Shown: positions 25,937 to 33,800 of the stretch, in pieces
Layout: each line of letters begins with the position of its first letter
How positions within the stretch are numbered: the stretch's first letter is position 1
Source: an uncultured Clostridia bacterium
Lineage (GTDB): Bacteria; Bacillota; Clostridia; Christensenellales; Borkfalkiaceae
NCBI GenBank assembly: GCA_937912025.1
Contig: CALDOZ010000022.1
Location: 36,352 to 100,351 of the forward strand
Direction: 5' to 3'
Length of the DNA stretch: 64,000 nucleotides
Translations under genes and position numbers: made by a program
The notes under the pieces: generated by a model
Told to the model about the DNA's origin: nothing
Databases searched by the model: none
Seen by the model: the letters and a program-made list of their open reading frames with translations, nothing else

Positions 25937-26989
25937 ATGATAAATAGAAATAAGTATGTAGAATTATTAAATGGAACAGTAAAAGATATTAGCGGAAAGA
26001 ATACTATTATGGATTTAATGCAATATATTCAAGAGAACAAGCCGAAATCATTGTTTCATTATAGAAGATGTACGGAATACACAATAGACGCCTTTAGAGA
26101 GAATAAATTATATTTTAATACGGCTAACAATTTTAATGACCCCTATGATTGCTTAGTGTATTGTGATATTGAAAAAATCAACAGCCAAATTTCAAATATG
26201 ACCACAATCCCAAATATTCAACGATTGCAAAAAAACATAGAAGACGCCAACTTTATTAACACAAGACCTGTTCAGATGCCAAAAGAAAAAGCGGAAAGTA
26301 TATTAAAGTCCTTAAAAAATGAAAATTTGCAGGTAATCGTAGATAGTATTCCTGATAAAAATTGGGAAATTATTACTAAGTATTTAAAGGATACTGCAAA
26401 AGAAATCTTGTATAGTTATATAAACTACTACCAAATGGAGATGCCGTTAGTTTGTTTATCTGAAAGATACAATAATGTTTTGATGTGGGCACATTATGCA
26501 GATAACCATAAAGGCTTTGTACTAGAATACGACACGGATACATTAAAGACAGATTGCATGAAATGTCCACAAGGAAAAAATTTCAGTAACTGCGCAGATT
26601 GGAAACAAGTTATGTTGTTACCTATTCTATATACCAATCAACGTTACGATGCAACAAACTACATATACGACAATACTTTAATTAAAACATTTAATACTGT
26701 AGGAATAAAAGACGGTTGGATGTTAGAGGACGATTTTGCTCAGTACAAAATTAATATATTTAAACAAAAAAGTTGGGCCTATGAAAAAGAATGGCGCTTG
26801 CAATTATATAGAACTAATAGAAATAAATTTATAGAAGTAAAACCAGTTGCCATATATCTTGGTTGTAGAATCTCTAAGTGTTATGAAGATATATTAGTCA
26901 AATATGCACAAGAACAAAACATTAAGATTTATAAGATGAATGAGAATCGTTCCAAATTGAAATACAATTTCACAAAAAAGAAGTATTAA
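25937..26989 (+). CDS. DUF2971 family protein, likely defence-associated
   Basis: A 350-residue protein with the DUF2971 landmarks: SLFHYRRCTE (about 38-47), FNDPYDC (66-72), VCLSERYNNVLMWAHYADNH in the middle and YEKEWRL in the C-terminal third. The family's biochemical role is not settled, but members occur often in phage-defence islands, in keeping with this context. It has its own promoter and an AAGG site. It may be an independent defence gene or an accessory of the restriction systems. Confidence 0.85.
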   Translation: MINRNKYVELLNGTVKDISGKNTIMDLMQYIQENKPKSLFHYRRCTEYTIDAFRENKLYFNTANNFNDPYDCLVYCDIEKINSQISNMTTIPNIQRLQKNIEDANFINTRPVQMPKEKAESILKSLKNENLQVIVDSIPDKNWEIITKYLKDTAKEILYSYINYYQMEMPLVCLSERYNNVLMWAHYADNHKGFVLEYDTDTLKTDCMKCPQGKNFSNCADWKQVMLLPILYTNQRYDATNYIYDNTLIKTFNTVGIKDGWMLEDDFAQYKINIFKQKSWAYEKEWRLQLYRTNRNKFIEVKPVAIYLGCRISKCYEDILVKYAQEQNIKIYKMNENRSKLKYNFTKKKY

Positions 26990-27034
26990 TGTAAATTGGG
27001 ATAAAATCAGGAATATTTTTGGTTAAAAATAGTG

Positions 27035-27072
27035 AAAAAAGAACTTGGATGCAATTCCAAGCTCTTTTTTTG
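27035..27072. terminator. bidirectional terminator between DUF2971 gene and island tRNA
   Basis: A 15-bp stem with one mismatch (27035-27049 with 27056-27070), with A6 and T6 flanks. It terminates DUF2971 on the plus strand and the tRNA on the minus strand. Confidence 0.8.
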
Positions 27073-27146
27073 GTCTTCCCGTCGGGACTCGAACCCAAAT
27101 CGGTCGCTTAGGAGGCGACTGCGTTATCCCGTTACGCTACGGAAAG
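27071..27146 (-). tRNA. intact tRNA-Arg(CCT) carried by the island
   Basis: On the minus strand the acceptor CTTTCCG pairs with CGGGAAG (one G-U pair); the D arm is GCGT/ACGC; the anticodon stem GTCGC/GCGAC surrounds loop CTCCTAA (anticodon CCT, reads AGG); the T arm is TTGGG/CCCGA; the discriminator is A and CCA is encoded. Its body differs from the split host tRNA apart from the anticodon loop and adjoining bases. It lies within the island and would supply the function lost by insertion. Confidence 0.92.
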
Positions 27147-27182
27147 ATTTTTATATTTTAAAAGTTATTTTACGATACAAAA

Positions 27183-27200
27183 TATACCAATTTTATACCA
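27183..27200. repeat. right subterminal repeat of the island
   Basis: TATACCAATTTTATACCA, the partner of 21763-21780 in direct orientation with one difference. It lies between the island tRNA and the right junction. Confidence 0.5.
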
Positions 27201-27283
27201 CAATACTGCACGTTTTGAACGAAAAAAATAATATATTGTGGTGCATAGGCTACACTATACTGTATTTAGGGATATAGCACTCC

Positions 27284-27291
27284 CTTAGGAG
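27284..27291. repeat. right junction core repeat (CTTAGGAG)
   Basis: Identical to 21609-21616; it marks the right boundary of the island in the tRNA anticodon loop. Confidence 0.8.
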
Positions 27292-27323
27292 GCGAACCCT
27301 CTATCCTACTGAGGTACACGAAC
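27284..27323 (-). pseudogene. 5' half of split tRNA-Arg(CCT)
   Basis: On the minus strand: acceptor GTTCGTG, TA, D arm CCTC/GAGG, G, anticodon stem strand TTCGC and loop CTCCTAA. The sequence then becomes GGGAG, which cannot pair with TTCGC. Joined to 21572-21609 it forms a perfect tRNA-Arg(CCT). Its promoter is still present at 27340-27368, so a truncated transcript may be made. Confidence 0.9.
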
Positions 27324-27339
27324 AATTATTGACTTAGTT

Positions 27340-27368
27340 ATTTTAGCACAAAATTAAACAAATTGCAA
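27340..27368 (-). promoter_or_regulatory. promoter of the split tRNA-Arg gene
   Basis: Minus-strand TTGCAA (27368-27363), 17 bp, TAAAAT (27345-27340), 17 bp upstream of the tRNA 5' end. Confidence 0.65.
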
Positions 27369-27390
27369 CATTAAGCGTTTATTATTCAAC

Positions 27391-28149
27391 TTATCTAATA
27401 AAAAACTCAATTGCGTATAAAATTACTAAGTGGGCAGGGTAAAAAATATAAAAGAAATATTTAAGGTTAAGTTTTCCGCGCGTGCCGTTATATAAGCAAA
27501 GTAAGGGTATAGATATTAGCGAATAAATTTGATTTCCGCCCCTTAAAAGAGAGAAAACAAGTAACGCTATTGCAAGCATTAAAACGTGCAAAATATTAAC
27601 GTCAAGTTTTTTTAAAAAGGCTAAAACTTTGCTGTCGTCACCGTTTTTATTAACGTTTTTAAAATGAAACAAACTAACAATAGGCGCGATAATACAGCCA
27701 ATAAATCCGTAATCAATAGTAAGAACGGTGTTAGCGTAGTAAACTGCAAAAACGGTTAAAACTAAAATTATAGCCGAAGATACAACGCTAATTATACTCT
27801 TGCTTGTAAATAGTTGATTTTTAAAATTATTGAGGGCGTAAATTATTATAATTGAAAGAGAAAAGGTAACTAAAACGCCCATATAAAGACTTTTTGCAAC
27901 AACGTAATAAACTATTTGAAAGGCTAACGCAAGAATAAAAATAACGCTAAAATATCTAATTTTATTTTTAGTGTATTTAGTACCTTCAGCAATCATAAAA
28001 GCAAAAATAGGAAAACTAATTCTACCTATAATTCTAAAAATATTAACGCTAGGAAAAAACATAAAACCAACGTGGTCTATAAGCATACAAATAGCGCCTA
28101 TAATTTTTAGCGCGTTTCCGTTTAAAAATTGAACACGTTTTAGTTGCAT
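27391..28149 (-). CDS. TraX family membrane protein
   Basis: A 252-residue protein with about eight hydrophobic segments. The N-terminus LNGNALKIIGAICMLIDHVG and the following RIIGRISFPIFAFMIAEG are hallmarks of the TraX family, named after the F-plasmid protein that acetylates pilin. Chromosomal members of Bacillota are not tied to conjugation, and their acceptor is unknown; the fold suggests an acyltransferase. AGGAG precedes the ATG. It lies just outside the island, so it is not part of it. Confidence 0.88.
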   Translation of the reverse strand: MQLKRVQFLNGNALKIIGAICMLIDHVGFMFFPSVNIFRIIGRISFPIFAFMIAEGTKYTKNKIRYFSVIFILALAFQIVYYVVAKSLYMGVLVTFSLSIIIIYALNNFKNQLFTSKSIISVVSSAIILVLTVFAVYYANTVLTIDYGFIGCIIAPIVSLFHFKNVNKNGDDSKVLAFLKKLDVNILHVLMLAIALLVFSLLRGGNQIYSLISIPLLCLYNGTRGKLNLKYFFYIFYPAHLVILYAIEFFIR

Positions 28150-28177
28150 AAACTTTCTCCTAAATTGTTAGAGTAAA

Positions 28178-28218
28178 AAGGCGGGTAATTTAAACTTATA
28201 AAGTTAAATACCCGTCTT
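28178..28218 (-). terminator. terminator of serC-serA
   Basis: Minus-strand hairpin (28216-28203 with 28195-28180, small bulges) followed by TTTTT, just after the serA stop. Confidence 0.7.
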
Positions 28219-28224
28219 AAATAT

Positions 28225-29379
28225 TTAAATTTTTCTTACTTTAATAACACCGTCAACTTTTTTAAGACATTCAATAGTTTCGTCGTCAACAAAAGGAATA
28301 TCAATAATAGAATACGCGTGGTTGCCTTTCGACGAGTTTATAAAATTATCAATATTAATCTTTTTGTCAGCCAAAATAGTTGTAAACTGAGCAATCATAT
28401 TTTGTTGGTTTAAGTGGCAAATAGTTATTCTTGACGGAGATAATCTAGGCGCAGAACAGTTAGGGTAGTTAACGCTGTTAGAAATATTACCGTTTTCAAT
28501 AAAGTCTTTAAGTTCTTTAGCCGCCATAACCGCGCAGTTATCTTCTGCTTCAGGCGTAGACGCGCCAAGGTGAGGAATACATATAACGTTTTCTTCGCCA
28601 ATAAGGTCGTCGCAAGGGAAGTCTGTAATATATCTTGCAATTTTACCGCTCTTAATCCCGTCTAAAATATCTTGATTATTAGCAAGTTCACCACGAGCGC
28701 AGTTGATAATAACAACACCATCTTTCATTTCGGCAATTTTAGTTTTATTAATCATTTCTTTAGTTGCAGGAATGTAAGGAACGTGTACTGTAATATAATC
28801 GCAAGTTCTATAAAGTTCGTCAATATCTTGCGTTACTTCAACGTGACGAGATAAGTGAAGGGCGCTCATAACCGACATGTACGGGTCGTAACCTAAAACT
28901 TCCATGCTCAAACCAAGCGCGCAGTTTGCAACTCTTGCGCCAATCGCGCCAAGACCTATAACGCCAAGTTTTTTGCCTGCAAGTTCTCTACCAATAAACG
29001 CCTTTTTGCCTTTTTCTACTTGCTTAGCAATATCAGGAGTGCCTTTTAAAGTTTTAACCCATTCAATTGCAGGTACAATCTTTCTTGAACCAAGTAAAAG
29101 GGCAGAAATAACAAGTTCGTTAACGGCGTTCGCGTTTGCGCCTGGAGTGTTAAATACAACTACGCCTTTTTCAGCGTATTCGTCGTGCGGAATGTTGTTT
29201 ACGCCTGCTCCAGCGCGCGCAATAGCAAGCACGCTATCAGGAAGGTCGTAACCGTGCATATCAAAACTTCTAACTAAAATACCAATAGGGTCTTTAACGT
29301 CGTCGCCAACGGTGTAGTTGTTTTTTAAAACCCCGTCAACGTGACTGCTAATTGCATTGAGTTTAAGAATGTTATTCAT
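28225..29379 (-). CDS. serA: D-3-phosphoglycerate dehydrogenase
   Basis: A 384-residue NAD-dependent dehydrogenase for the first step of serine synthesis from 3-phosphoglycerate. The Rossmann motif GVIGLGAIGARVA (about 138-150), the substrate-binding INCARGEL segment and the catalytic His in CIPHLGASTPEAEDN are present. The last 70 or so residues form an ACT domain that may bind serine. It is 21 bp downstream of serC in one operon. The length matches the short bacterial type rather than the 520-residue type. Confidence 0.95.
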   Translation of the reverse strand: MNNILKLNAISSHVDGVLKNNYTVGDDVKDPIGILVRSFDMHGYDLPDSVLAIARAGAGVNNIPHDEYAEKGVVVFNTPGANANAVNELVISALLLGSRKIVPAIEWVKTLKGTPDIAKQVEKGKKAFIGRELAGKKLGVIGLGAIGARVANCALGLSMEVLGYDPYMSVMSALHLSRHVEVTQDIDELYRTCDYITVHVPYIPATKEMINKTKIAEMKDGVVIINCARGELANNQDILDGIKSGKIARYITDFPCDDLIGEENVICIPHLGASTPEAEDNCAVMAAKELKDFIENGNISNSVNYPNCSAPRLSPSRITICHLNQQNMIAQFTTILADKKINIDNFINSSKGNHAYSIIDIPFVDDETIECLKKVDGVIKVRKI

Positions 29380-29400
29380 ATTAATACCTTCTTTAAATTA

Positions 29401-30474
29401 TTAAGCGTTTTGAAGTTCGAACTTCTTCATAAATTCGATAAGCGCCTTAACGCCTTCAACAGGCATAGCGTTGTAAATACTTGCTCGCATACCGCCAACA
29501 AGACGGTGACCTTTAATAGAAACAATACCGTTTTCGCTTGCTTCTTTTACAAACTTAGCGTCAAGTTCAGCGCTCTTAGTTACAAACGGAACGTTCATAA
29601 GCGAACGGTCTTTTTTAACGACGTTATTCGTATAGAAAGAAGAATTGTCAATAAAATCATATAAAAGCCCTGCTTTGTATTGGTTGATTTTTTCAATTTC
29701 TTCAACACCGCCTAATTTTTTAAGCCATCTAAATACAAGAAGGGACATATAAATAGAAAAACAAGGTGGAGTGTTATATAAACTGTCGTTTTTCGCTTGA
29801 ATGCCGTAAGATAACATAGTAGGGCATTCTTTGCGTTCTTTGTTTAACAAATCTTTTTTAACAATAACTATTGTAACGCCGGCAGGAGCAATATTTTTTT
29901 GCGCACCAGCATAAATTAAACCAAACTTAGAAACGTCAACTTTCTCACTTAAAATGTTAGACGACATATCGGCAACGAGTGGCGCTTTAGTAGTTGGAAA
30001 CTTAGTGTAACGCGTACCGAAAATAGTGTTGTTGGACGTGATATGAACGTAGTCCGCATCATCAGAGAAAATTAACTTATCAACGTCAGGAATGTAAGTG
30101 AAGTTTTTATCTTTAGACGACGCTATAATTTTAGCCTCGCCAAATTTAGCGCCTTCTTCTTGCGCTTTACCGGCAAAGTTACCAGTAACGATATAATCAG
30201 CCTTTCCGTTAACCATAAGGTTAAGTGGAACTGCTGCAAATTGTTGCGACGCTCCGCCTTGAACGAATAAAACGGCGTAATCGTCGGGAATATTCATAAG
30301 TTCACGAAGAAGAGAGTTAGCCTCGTCATTAACAGCCATAAACGGTTTGGAGCGGTGGCTCATTTCGGTAATACTCATACCCGTTCCGTTAAAATTCAAT
30401 AATTCTTTTTGCGCTTGTTCAAGCACTTCAAGCGGTAACATTGAAGGACCTGCTGAAAAATTAAAAACTCTCAT
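29401..30474 (-). CDS. serC: phosphoserine aminotransferase
   Basis: A 357-residue class V aminotransferase that converts 3-phosphohydroxypyruvate to phosphoserine using glutamate and pyridoxal phosphate. It begins FNFSAGPSMLPLEVLEQAQ, the family's N-terminal signature. GGASQQFAAVPLNL follows, and the cofactor lysine lies in YAGAQKNIAPAGVT. It is the first gene of the serC-serA operon, with a TTGAAA-N17-TACAAT promoter and a leader hairpin. No phosphoserine phosphatase is adjacent. Confidence 0.96.
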   Translation of the reverse strand: MRVFNFSAGPSMLPLEVLEQAQKELLNFNGTGMSITEMSHRSKPFMAVNDEANSLLRELMNIPDDYAVLFVQGGASQQFAAVPLNLMVNGKADYIVTGNFAGKAQEEGAKFGEAKIIASSKDKNFTYIPDVDKLIFSDDADYVHITSNNTIFGTRYTKFPTTKAPLVADMSSNILSEKVDVSKFGLIYAGAQKNIAPAGVTIVIVKKDLLNKERKECPTMLSYGIQAKNDSLYNTPPCFSIYMSLLVFRWLKKLGGVEEIEKINQYKAGLLYDFIDNSSFYTNNVVKKDRSLMNVPFVTKSAELDAKFVKEASENGIVSIKGHRLVGGMRASIYNAMPVEGVKALIEFMKKFELQNA

Positions 30475-30492
30475 AATATCTCCTAAAATTAA

Positions 30493-30514
30493 TAACGCCT
30501 TGCGTTTGGCGTTA
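30493..30514 (-). promoter_or_regulatory. leader hairpin of serC
   Basis: A 7-bp stem TAACGCC/GGCGTTA in the 5' leader, followed by TTAATTTT and the ribosome binding site. It could be an attenuator or an mRNA-stability element; I do not recognise a known riboswitch. Confidence 0.35.
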
Positions 30515-30534
30515 GATTTTTAAATATTGCAATT

Positions 30535-30563
30535 ATTGTAACACAATAAAATTATAATTTCAA
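30535..30563 (-). promoter_or_regulatory. promoter of serC-serA
   Basis: Minus-strand TTGAAA (30563-30558), 17 bp, TACAAT (30540-30535). Confidence 0.7.
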
Positions 30564-30578
30564 ACGTTTTATAGGGGT

Positions 30579-30614
30579 AAAAAAGGCGTTTTGTAACTTT
30601 TTTAACAAAACGCC
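30579..30614 (-). terminator. terminator of the unknown 133-residue gene
   Basis: A 10-bp perfect stem (30585-30594 with 30605-30614) with a T6 tail on the minus strand. Confidence 0.8.
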
Positions 30615-30629
30615 GTAATTTTTAACACT

Positions 30630-31031
30630 TTAAGTAACGAGCAACGTCTTAATTTGAGTGTAAGTAGTTGCTACTGAATAAACGTAATCGTCAATAGAAG
30701 ACGTTAAAGCGTTTATTAAAACGTCGTTACCGTTATAGGTCAAGTTTTTACCGTTATGCCAAACGCCTTCAAAATTATCTAAATCTTCGTTCAAATACGA
30801 TAAAACGCTTAACTGCTTAGTTTTAATTGAAGCAAGTCTTTTCTCTTCTTCGTTTACCGCTTTTATTACTGAAATGCCAACTTCTTTATCGCTAACCGCA
30901 AGCATAATAATACCATCGTAAGCACACGTTTTATACTCAATTTTCTTATCCTTAAAATAAGTATTTAAAACGTGACTTTCAAACTGTTTAGCATATTTAA
31001 CGTTAGTGTAGGAATAGAATATTTCAACCAT
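30630..31031 (-). CDS. unknown 133-residue protein downstream of a structured RNA
   Basis: I do not recognise this protein. It has no signal peptide or membrane segment. The N-terminal half looks alpha/beta (MVEIFYSYTNVKYAKQFESH) and the middle is charged (NEEEKRLASIKTKQ). AAAAGGAG precedes the ATG. Its leader contains the RNA element at 31053-31213, and it has its own terminator, so it is a real transcription unit. It could be regulated by that RNA, or the RNA could be an independent product with the gene as a passenger. Confidence 0.7.
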   Translation of the reverse strand: MVEIFYSYTNVKYAKQFESHVLNTYFKDKKIEYKTCAYDGIIMLAVSDKEVGISVIKAVNEEEKRLASIKTKQLSVLSYLNEDLDNFEGVWHNGKNLTYNGNDVLINALTSSIDDYVYSVATTYTQIKTLLVT

Positions 31032-31052
31032 TAAATTCTCCTTTTAAAGGCT

Positions 31053-31213
31053 AAGGTTCTTTAATAATTTTTTACAATATCTAACGGCTTAACTACTACG
31101 CAACTCTACGTTAAAGCCCTTGCAAATACGGCAAGTATTTTCTACGGGCGTTTGCCTTGATTTGCTTGCATTTAAACCGTTATATAGTAAGTAAAAAATC
31201 ATCTCATCACCTT
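31053..31213 (-). ncRNA. candidate structured RNA, copy A
   Basis: About 161 nt closed by helices AAGGT/ACCTT and TGATTTTTT/AAAAAATTA, which flank an internal loop GATGAGA/TTAAAGA that can form tandem sheared G-A pairs. Inside are TAACGG/CCGTTA, GCCC/GGGC and AAAATAC/GTATTT helices. A second copy at 54407-54568 has the same architecture, and one G-C pair is changed to C-G. Both are preceded by AACGCAGT and 15 nt. The loop is purine-rich only on this strand, which fixes the orientation. The family is not identified; it recalls large conserved ncRNAs such as raiA in style only. The remaining 31222-31440 DNA has no gene; it holds two CTTTAAAACCGCAC repeats (31321-31334 and 31363-31376). Confidence 0.55.
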
Positions 31214-31440
31214 TATTTACTTCGCAATACTGCGTTACTGCTTAGGTTCAACACTTCGATAACCAAAAGGTTAATCTCAGCGTTTCACTATTTCGAGCCT
31301 TGTCTTGCTTGTAACTCTGCCTTTAAAACCGCACTACATTTAAATTGGCGTTGTTTCTAGTTCTTTAAAACCGCACAACATTAAACTTATCAAATAAAAA
31401 AAACAAATAAACCACTAAAATAAATTTTAGGAGTATCATT

Positions 31441-32958
31441 ATGGAAAATAAATTTTATAGCGACCAAAAAATTATTGAAATCGTTAATGTTTGTAAAGAA
31501 TATGACGGTTATCCTGCTGTTTCAGACTGTAACTTATACGTCAGAAAGGGCGAGTTTATAACCTTTCTTGGTCCGTCTGGTTGTGGAAAAACTACAACTC
31601 TTAGAATGATTGCCGGCTTTGAACTTCCAACAAGCGGAAAAATTTATCTTAATGGTAAAGATATTACCAATCTTCCGCCGTACGAGCGTCCCGTAAATAC
31701 CGTTTTCCAACGTTACGCGTTATTTCCGCACCTTAACGTATACGAAAATATTGCGTACGGGTTAAAACTTAAAAGGGTAAAGGCAACGTATAAAGATAAA
31801 AAGGGTAATATCGTTGAAAAACTTGAAAAACTTACTAAAAAGGAAATTGACGAGAAGGTAAGTAGAGCATTAAAAATCGTTGACCTTGAAGAGTTTGAAA
31901 AAAGAAGCGTTACAACGCTTTCGGGTGGTCAACAACAAAGAATTGCTATTGCTCGCGCTATCGTTAACGAGCCTGAAATTTTGCTTTTAGACGAACCTCT
32001 TGGCGCGCTCGACCTTAAAATGCGTAAAGATATGCAACTTGAACTTAAAGAAATGCATAAAAAATTAGGTATTACCTTCATTTACGTTACGCACGACCAA
32101 GAAGAAGCGCTTACAATGAGTGATACTATCGTCGTTATGAAAGATGGTAAAATTCAACAAATAGGCACACCGCAAGGCATTTACAACGAGCCTAAAAACG
32201 CTTTTGTTGCCGACTTTATTGGCGAAAGCAATATTATGAGCGGTACTATGGTCGGCAAAAACAAAGTTCGTTTTGCAAATAAAATTTTCGATTGTGTCGA
32301 CGATTTTGAAATTAACGAAAAAGTTGACGTCGTAGTTCGCCCTGAAGACGTTGAAATCGTACCTTACGGCGAAGGTAAATTGTCTGGCGTTATTTCGTCT
32401 TGCATATTTAAAGGCGTGCATTATGAAATGGCTATGATGGTAGGTAGAACGGAAATTATTATTCAAAGCACTAAAGGTTACGCTGAAGGCGAAAAAGTAA
32501 GCGCTAATATCGCGCCTGATAATATTCACATAATGCACAAAGAGTTTGTGTCTAACGTGTACGACGGATATATCACTAAAAACAACAAAGTATGTTTTGC
32601 CGACGGTGAGTTTGAGTGCGACGTAACTAAATTATACCCAGGCTCTACTCTTGACGAAGAAGGCTACCTTATTACCGCCGAGGGTGAAAAACTTGACTTA
32701 ACCGACGTCGACGTTAAAGTTGAAGTAGGTCTTAAAGATATTGAAATTATCGATAACGACACAGACGGCGACGCTTGCGGTTCTATCATATCTATTGTGT
32801 ATAAAGGCGACCACTATCAAGTTATTATTCGTACTGACGAAGAAGAGGAAGATTTTGTTGTTGATACTGAATACGTTTGGAACGACGGCGACAGAGTAAG
32901 CGTTCGTATTCCTAAAGATAAAATTATGCTTAAACTTAAATCGGAGGATAAAAAATAA
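31441..32958 (+). CDS. potA: spermidine/putrescine ABC transporter ATPase (PotA-like, enlarged)
   Basis: A 505-residue ATPase; usual PotA is about 350-380. Walker A is GPSGCGKTT (about 41-49), the signature is LSGGQQQR, Walker B is LLLDEPLGALD and the switch His is in VTHDQEEA. A Lys-rich insertion (KRVKATYKDKKGNIVEK) lies between Walker A and the signature. After the first TOBE-like domain (about 270-375), a second TOBE-like module continues to residue 505. It is the first gene of potABCD, with overlapping starts, and couples ATP hydrolysis to polyamine import. The extra module could be regulatory; that is inference. Confidence 0.9.
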   Translation: MENKFYSDQKIIEIVNVCKEYDGYPAVSDCNLYVRKGEFITFLGPSGCGKTTTLRMIAGFELPTSGKIYLNGKDITNLPPYERPVNTVFQRYALFPHLNVYENIAYGLKLKRVKATYKDKKGNIVEKLEKLTKKEIDEKVSRALKIVDLEEFEKRSVTTLSGGQQQRIAIARAIVNEPEILLLDEPLGALDLKMRKDMQLELKEMHKKLGITFIYVTHDQEEALTMSDTIVVMKDGKIQQIGTPQGIYNEPKNAFVADFIGESNIMSGTMVGKNKVRFANKIFDCVDDFEINEKVDVVVRPEDVEIVPYGEGKLSGVISSCIFKGVHYEMAMMVGRTEIIIQSTKGYAEGEKVSANIAPDNIHIMHKEFVSNVYDGYITKNNKVCFADGEFECDVTKLYPGSTLDEEGYLITAEGEKLDLTDVDVKVEVGLKDIEIIDNDTDGDACGSIISIVYKGDHYQVIIRTDEEEEDFVVDTEYVWNDGDRVSVRIPKDKIMLKLKSEDKK

Positions 32959-33800
32959 TGAAAGCCCTTCGTTTTTCAAGAAAGCAACTTGGAATTCCTT
33001 ACGCGGTATTTTTGTTGCTTTTCGTTGTTTTTCCTCTTGCACTTATAGTTTTATACGCATTTACAAAAGTTGATCCAAACGGCGCGTTTGAACTTGTAGG
33101 AACTAAAGTTTCGCTAACGCTAGATAATTTTATAGAGTTTTTTAGTAAACAGTCTAACATTCGCGTGTTATTTATCAGTTTTGGTTTAGCAGTTTTAACA
33201 ACGGTAATATGTCTATTAATAGCATATCCGCTTGCATCAATTTTAGCAAAAAGCAAACTCAATAAAAGCGGTGTAATGTTATTACTTTTCATTCTTCCTA
33301 TGTGGATTAACTTCGTTTTAAGAACTGCCGCTATGAAAGAATTATTATTCGTAATTGGTATGTATGACAATAACAAACTCAGTTTTGTAAACACCGTAAT
33401 AGGTATGGTGTACGATTATCTTCCGTTTGTAATTTTACCACTTTATACCGTTATGATTAAACTTGATAAAAACTTACTTGAAGCGAGCGCGGACCTTGGC
33501 GCAACTCCGTTTAAGACGTTTTTTAGAATTAAACTTCCACTTACAATGCCGGGTATAGTTAGCGCAGTTACAATGGTTTTACTTCCAACAACTACTAGTT
33601 ACGTTGTGTCGGACACGCTCGGTAACGGTAACGTAACGATAATAGGTAAGGTTATAGAGTCACAGTTTTCAACGATGTTCGACTGGCACGCAGGTTCTGC
33701 TATTGCAATGGTTTTACTTGTGATTATATTCTTAACTATGTTTATAACTAATAAATTTGCCGACGACGGCACTCAAGCGAGAGGTAGCGGATTATGGTAA
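32958..33800 (+). CDS. potB: polyamine ABC transporter permease PotB
   Basis: A 280-residue binding-protein-dependent permease with about six membrane helices and the EAA-type coupling loop LLEASADLGATPFKTFFRIKLPLTMPG. The ATG overlaps the potA stop by one base, and the gene overlaps potC by 7 bases. It pairs with PotC to form the membrane channel. Assignment to polyamine rather than another small molecule rests on the PotD-like binding protein and the gene order. Confidence 0.92.
   Translation: MKALRFSRKQLGIPYAVFLLLFVVFPLALIVLYAFTKVDPNGAFELVGTKVSLTLDNFIEFFSKQSNIRVLFISFGLAVLTTVICLLIAYPLASILAKSKLNKSGVMLLLFILPMWINFVLRTAAMKELLFVIGMYDNNKLSFVNTVIGMVYDYLPFVILPLYTVMIKLDKNLLEASADLGATPFKTFFRIKLPLTMPGIVSAVTMVLLPTTTSYVVSDTLGNGNVTIIGKVIESQFSTMFDWHAGSAIAMVLLVIIFLTMFITNKFADDGTQARGSGLW

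Larger units (their letters stand above)
21609..27291. mobile_element. integrated restriction-modification island in tRNA-Arg(CCT), no integrase
   Basis: About 5.7 kb lies between the two halves of one tRNA-Arg(CCT) gene, bounded by an 8-bp direct repeat. Its seven protein genes are a C-protein regulator, a PD-(D/E)XK endonuclease, two DNA methyltransferases, an Mrr-like endonuclease, an XRE regulator and a DUF2971 protein. A complete tRNA-Arg(CCT) of different sequence sits 138 bp inside the right end and would replace the destroyed host gene. An 18-bp subterminal direct repeat occurs near both ends. No tyrosine or serine recombinase is present. Codon and base use differ from the flanks, with fewer ACGTT-type pairs and more AGA. 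Confidence 0.85.

Noticed and set aside
27032..27277. An 81-codon open frame across the island tRNA containing SSRRDSNPNRSLRRR
   Set aside because: It is the well-known artefact of translating a tRNA gene; the tRNA-Arg(CCT) fold is perfect and the frame has no ribosome binding site.
27391..28149. TraX as evidence that the neighbouring island is conjugative
   Set aside because: It lies outside the right tRNA junction, and chromosomal TraX relatives are common without any transfer genes.
29341..29664. A 107-codon plus-strand frame opposite serA-serC
   Set aside because: It is a shadow of strongly supported minus-strand genes and has no promoter or ribosome binding site.
31321..31376. Possible CRISPR repeats or a tracrRNA-like segment upstream of potA
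   Set aside because: There are only two copies of 14 bp, no regular spacers, and no cas gene in the window.
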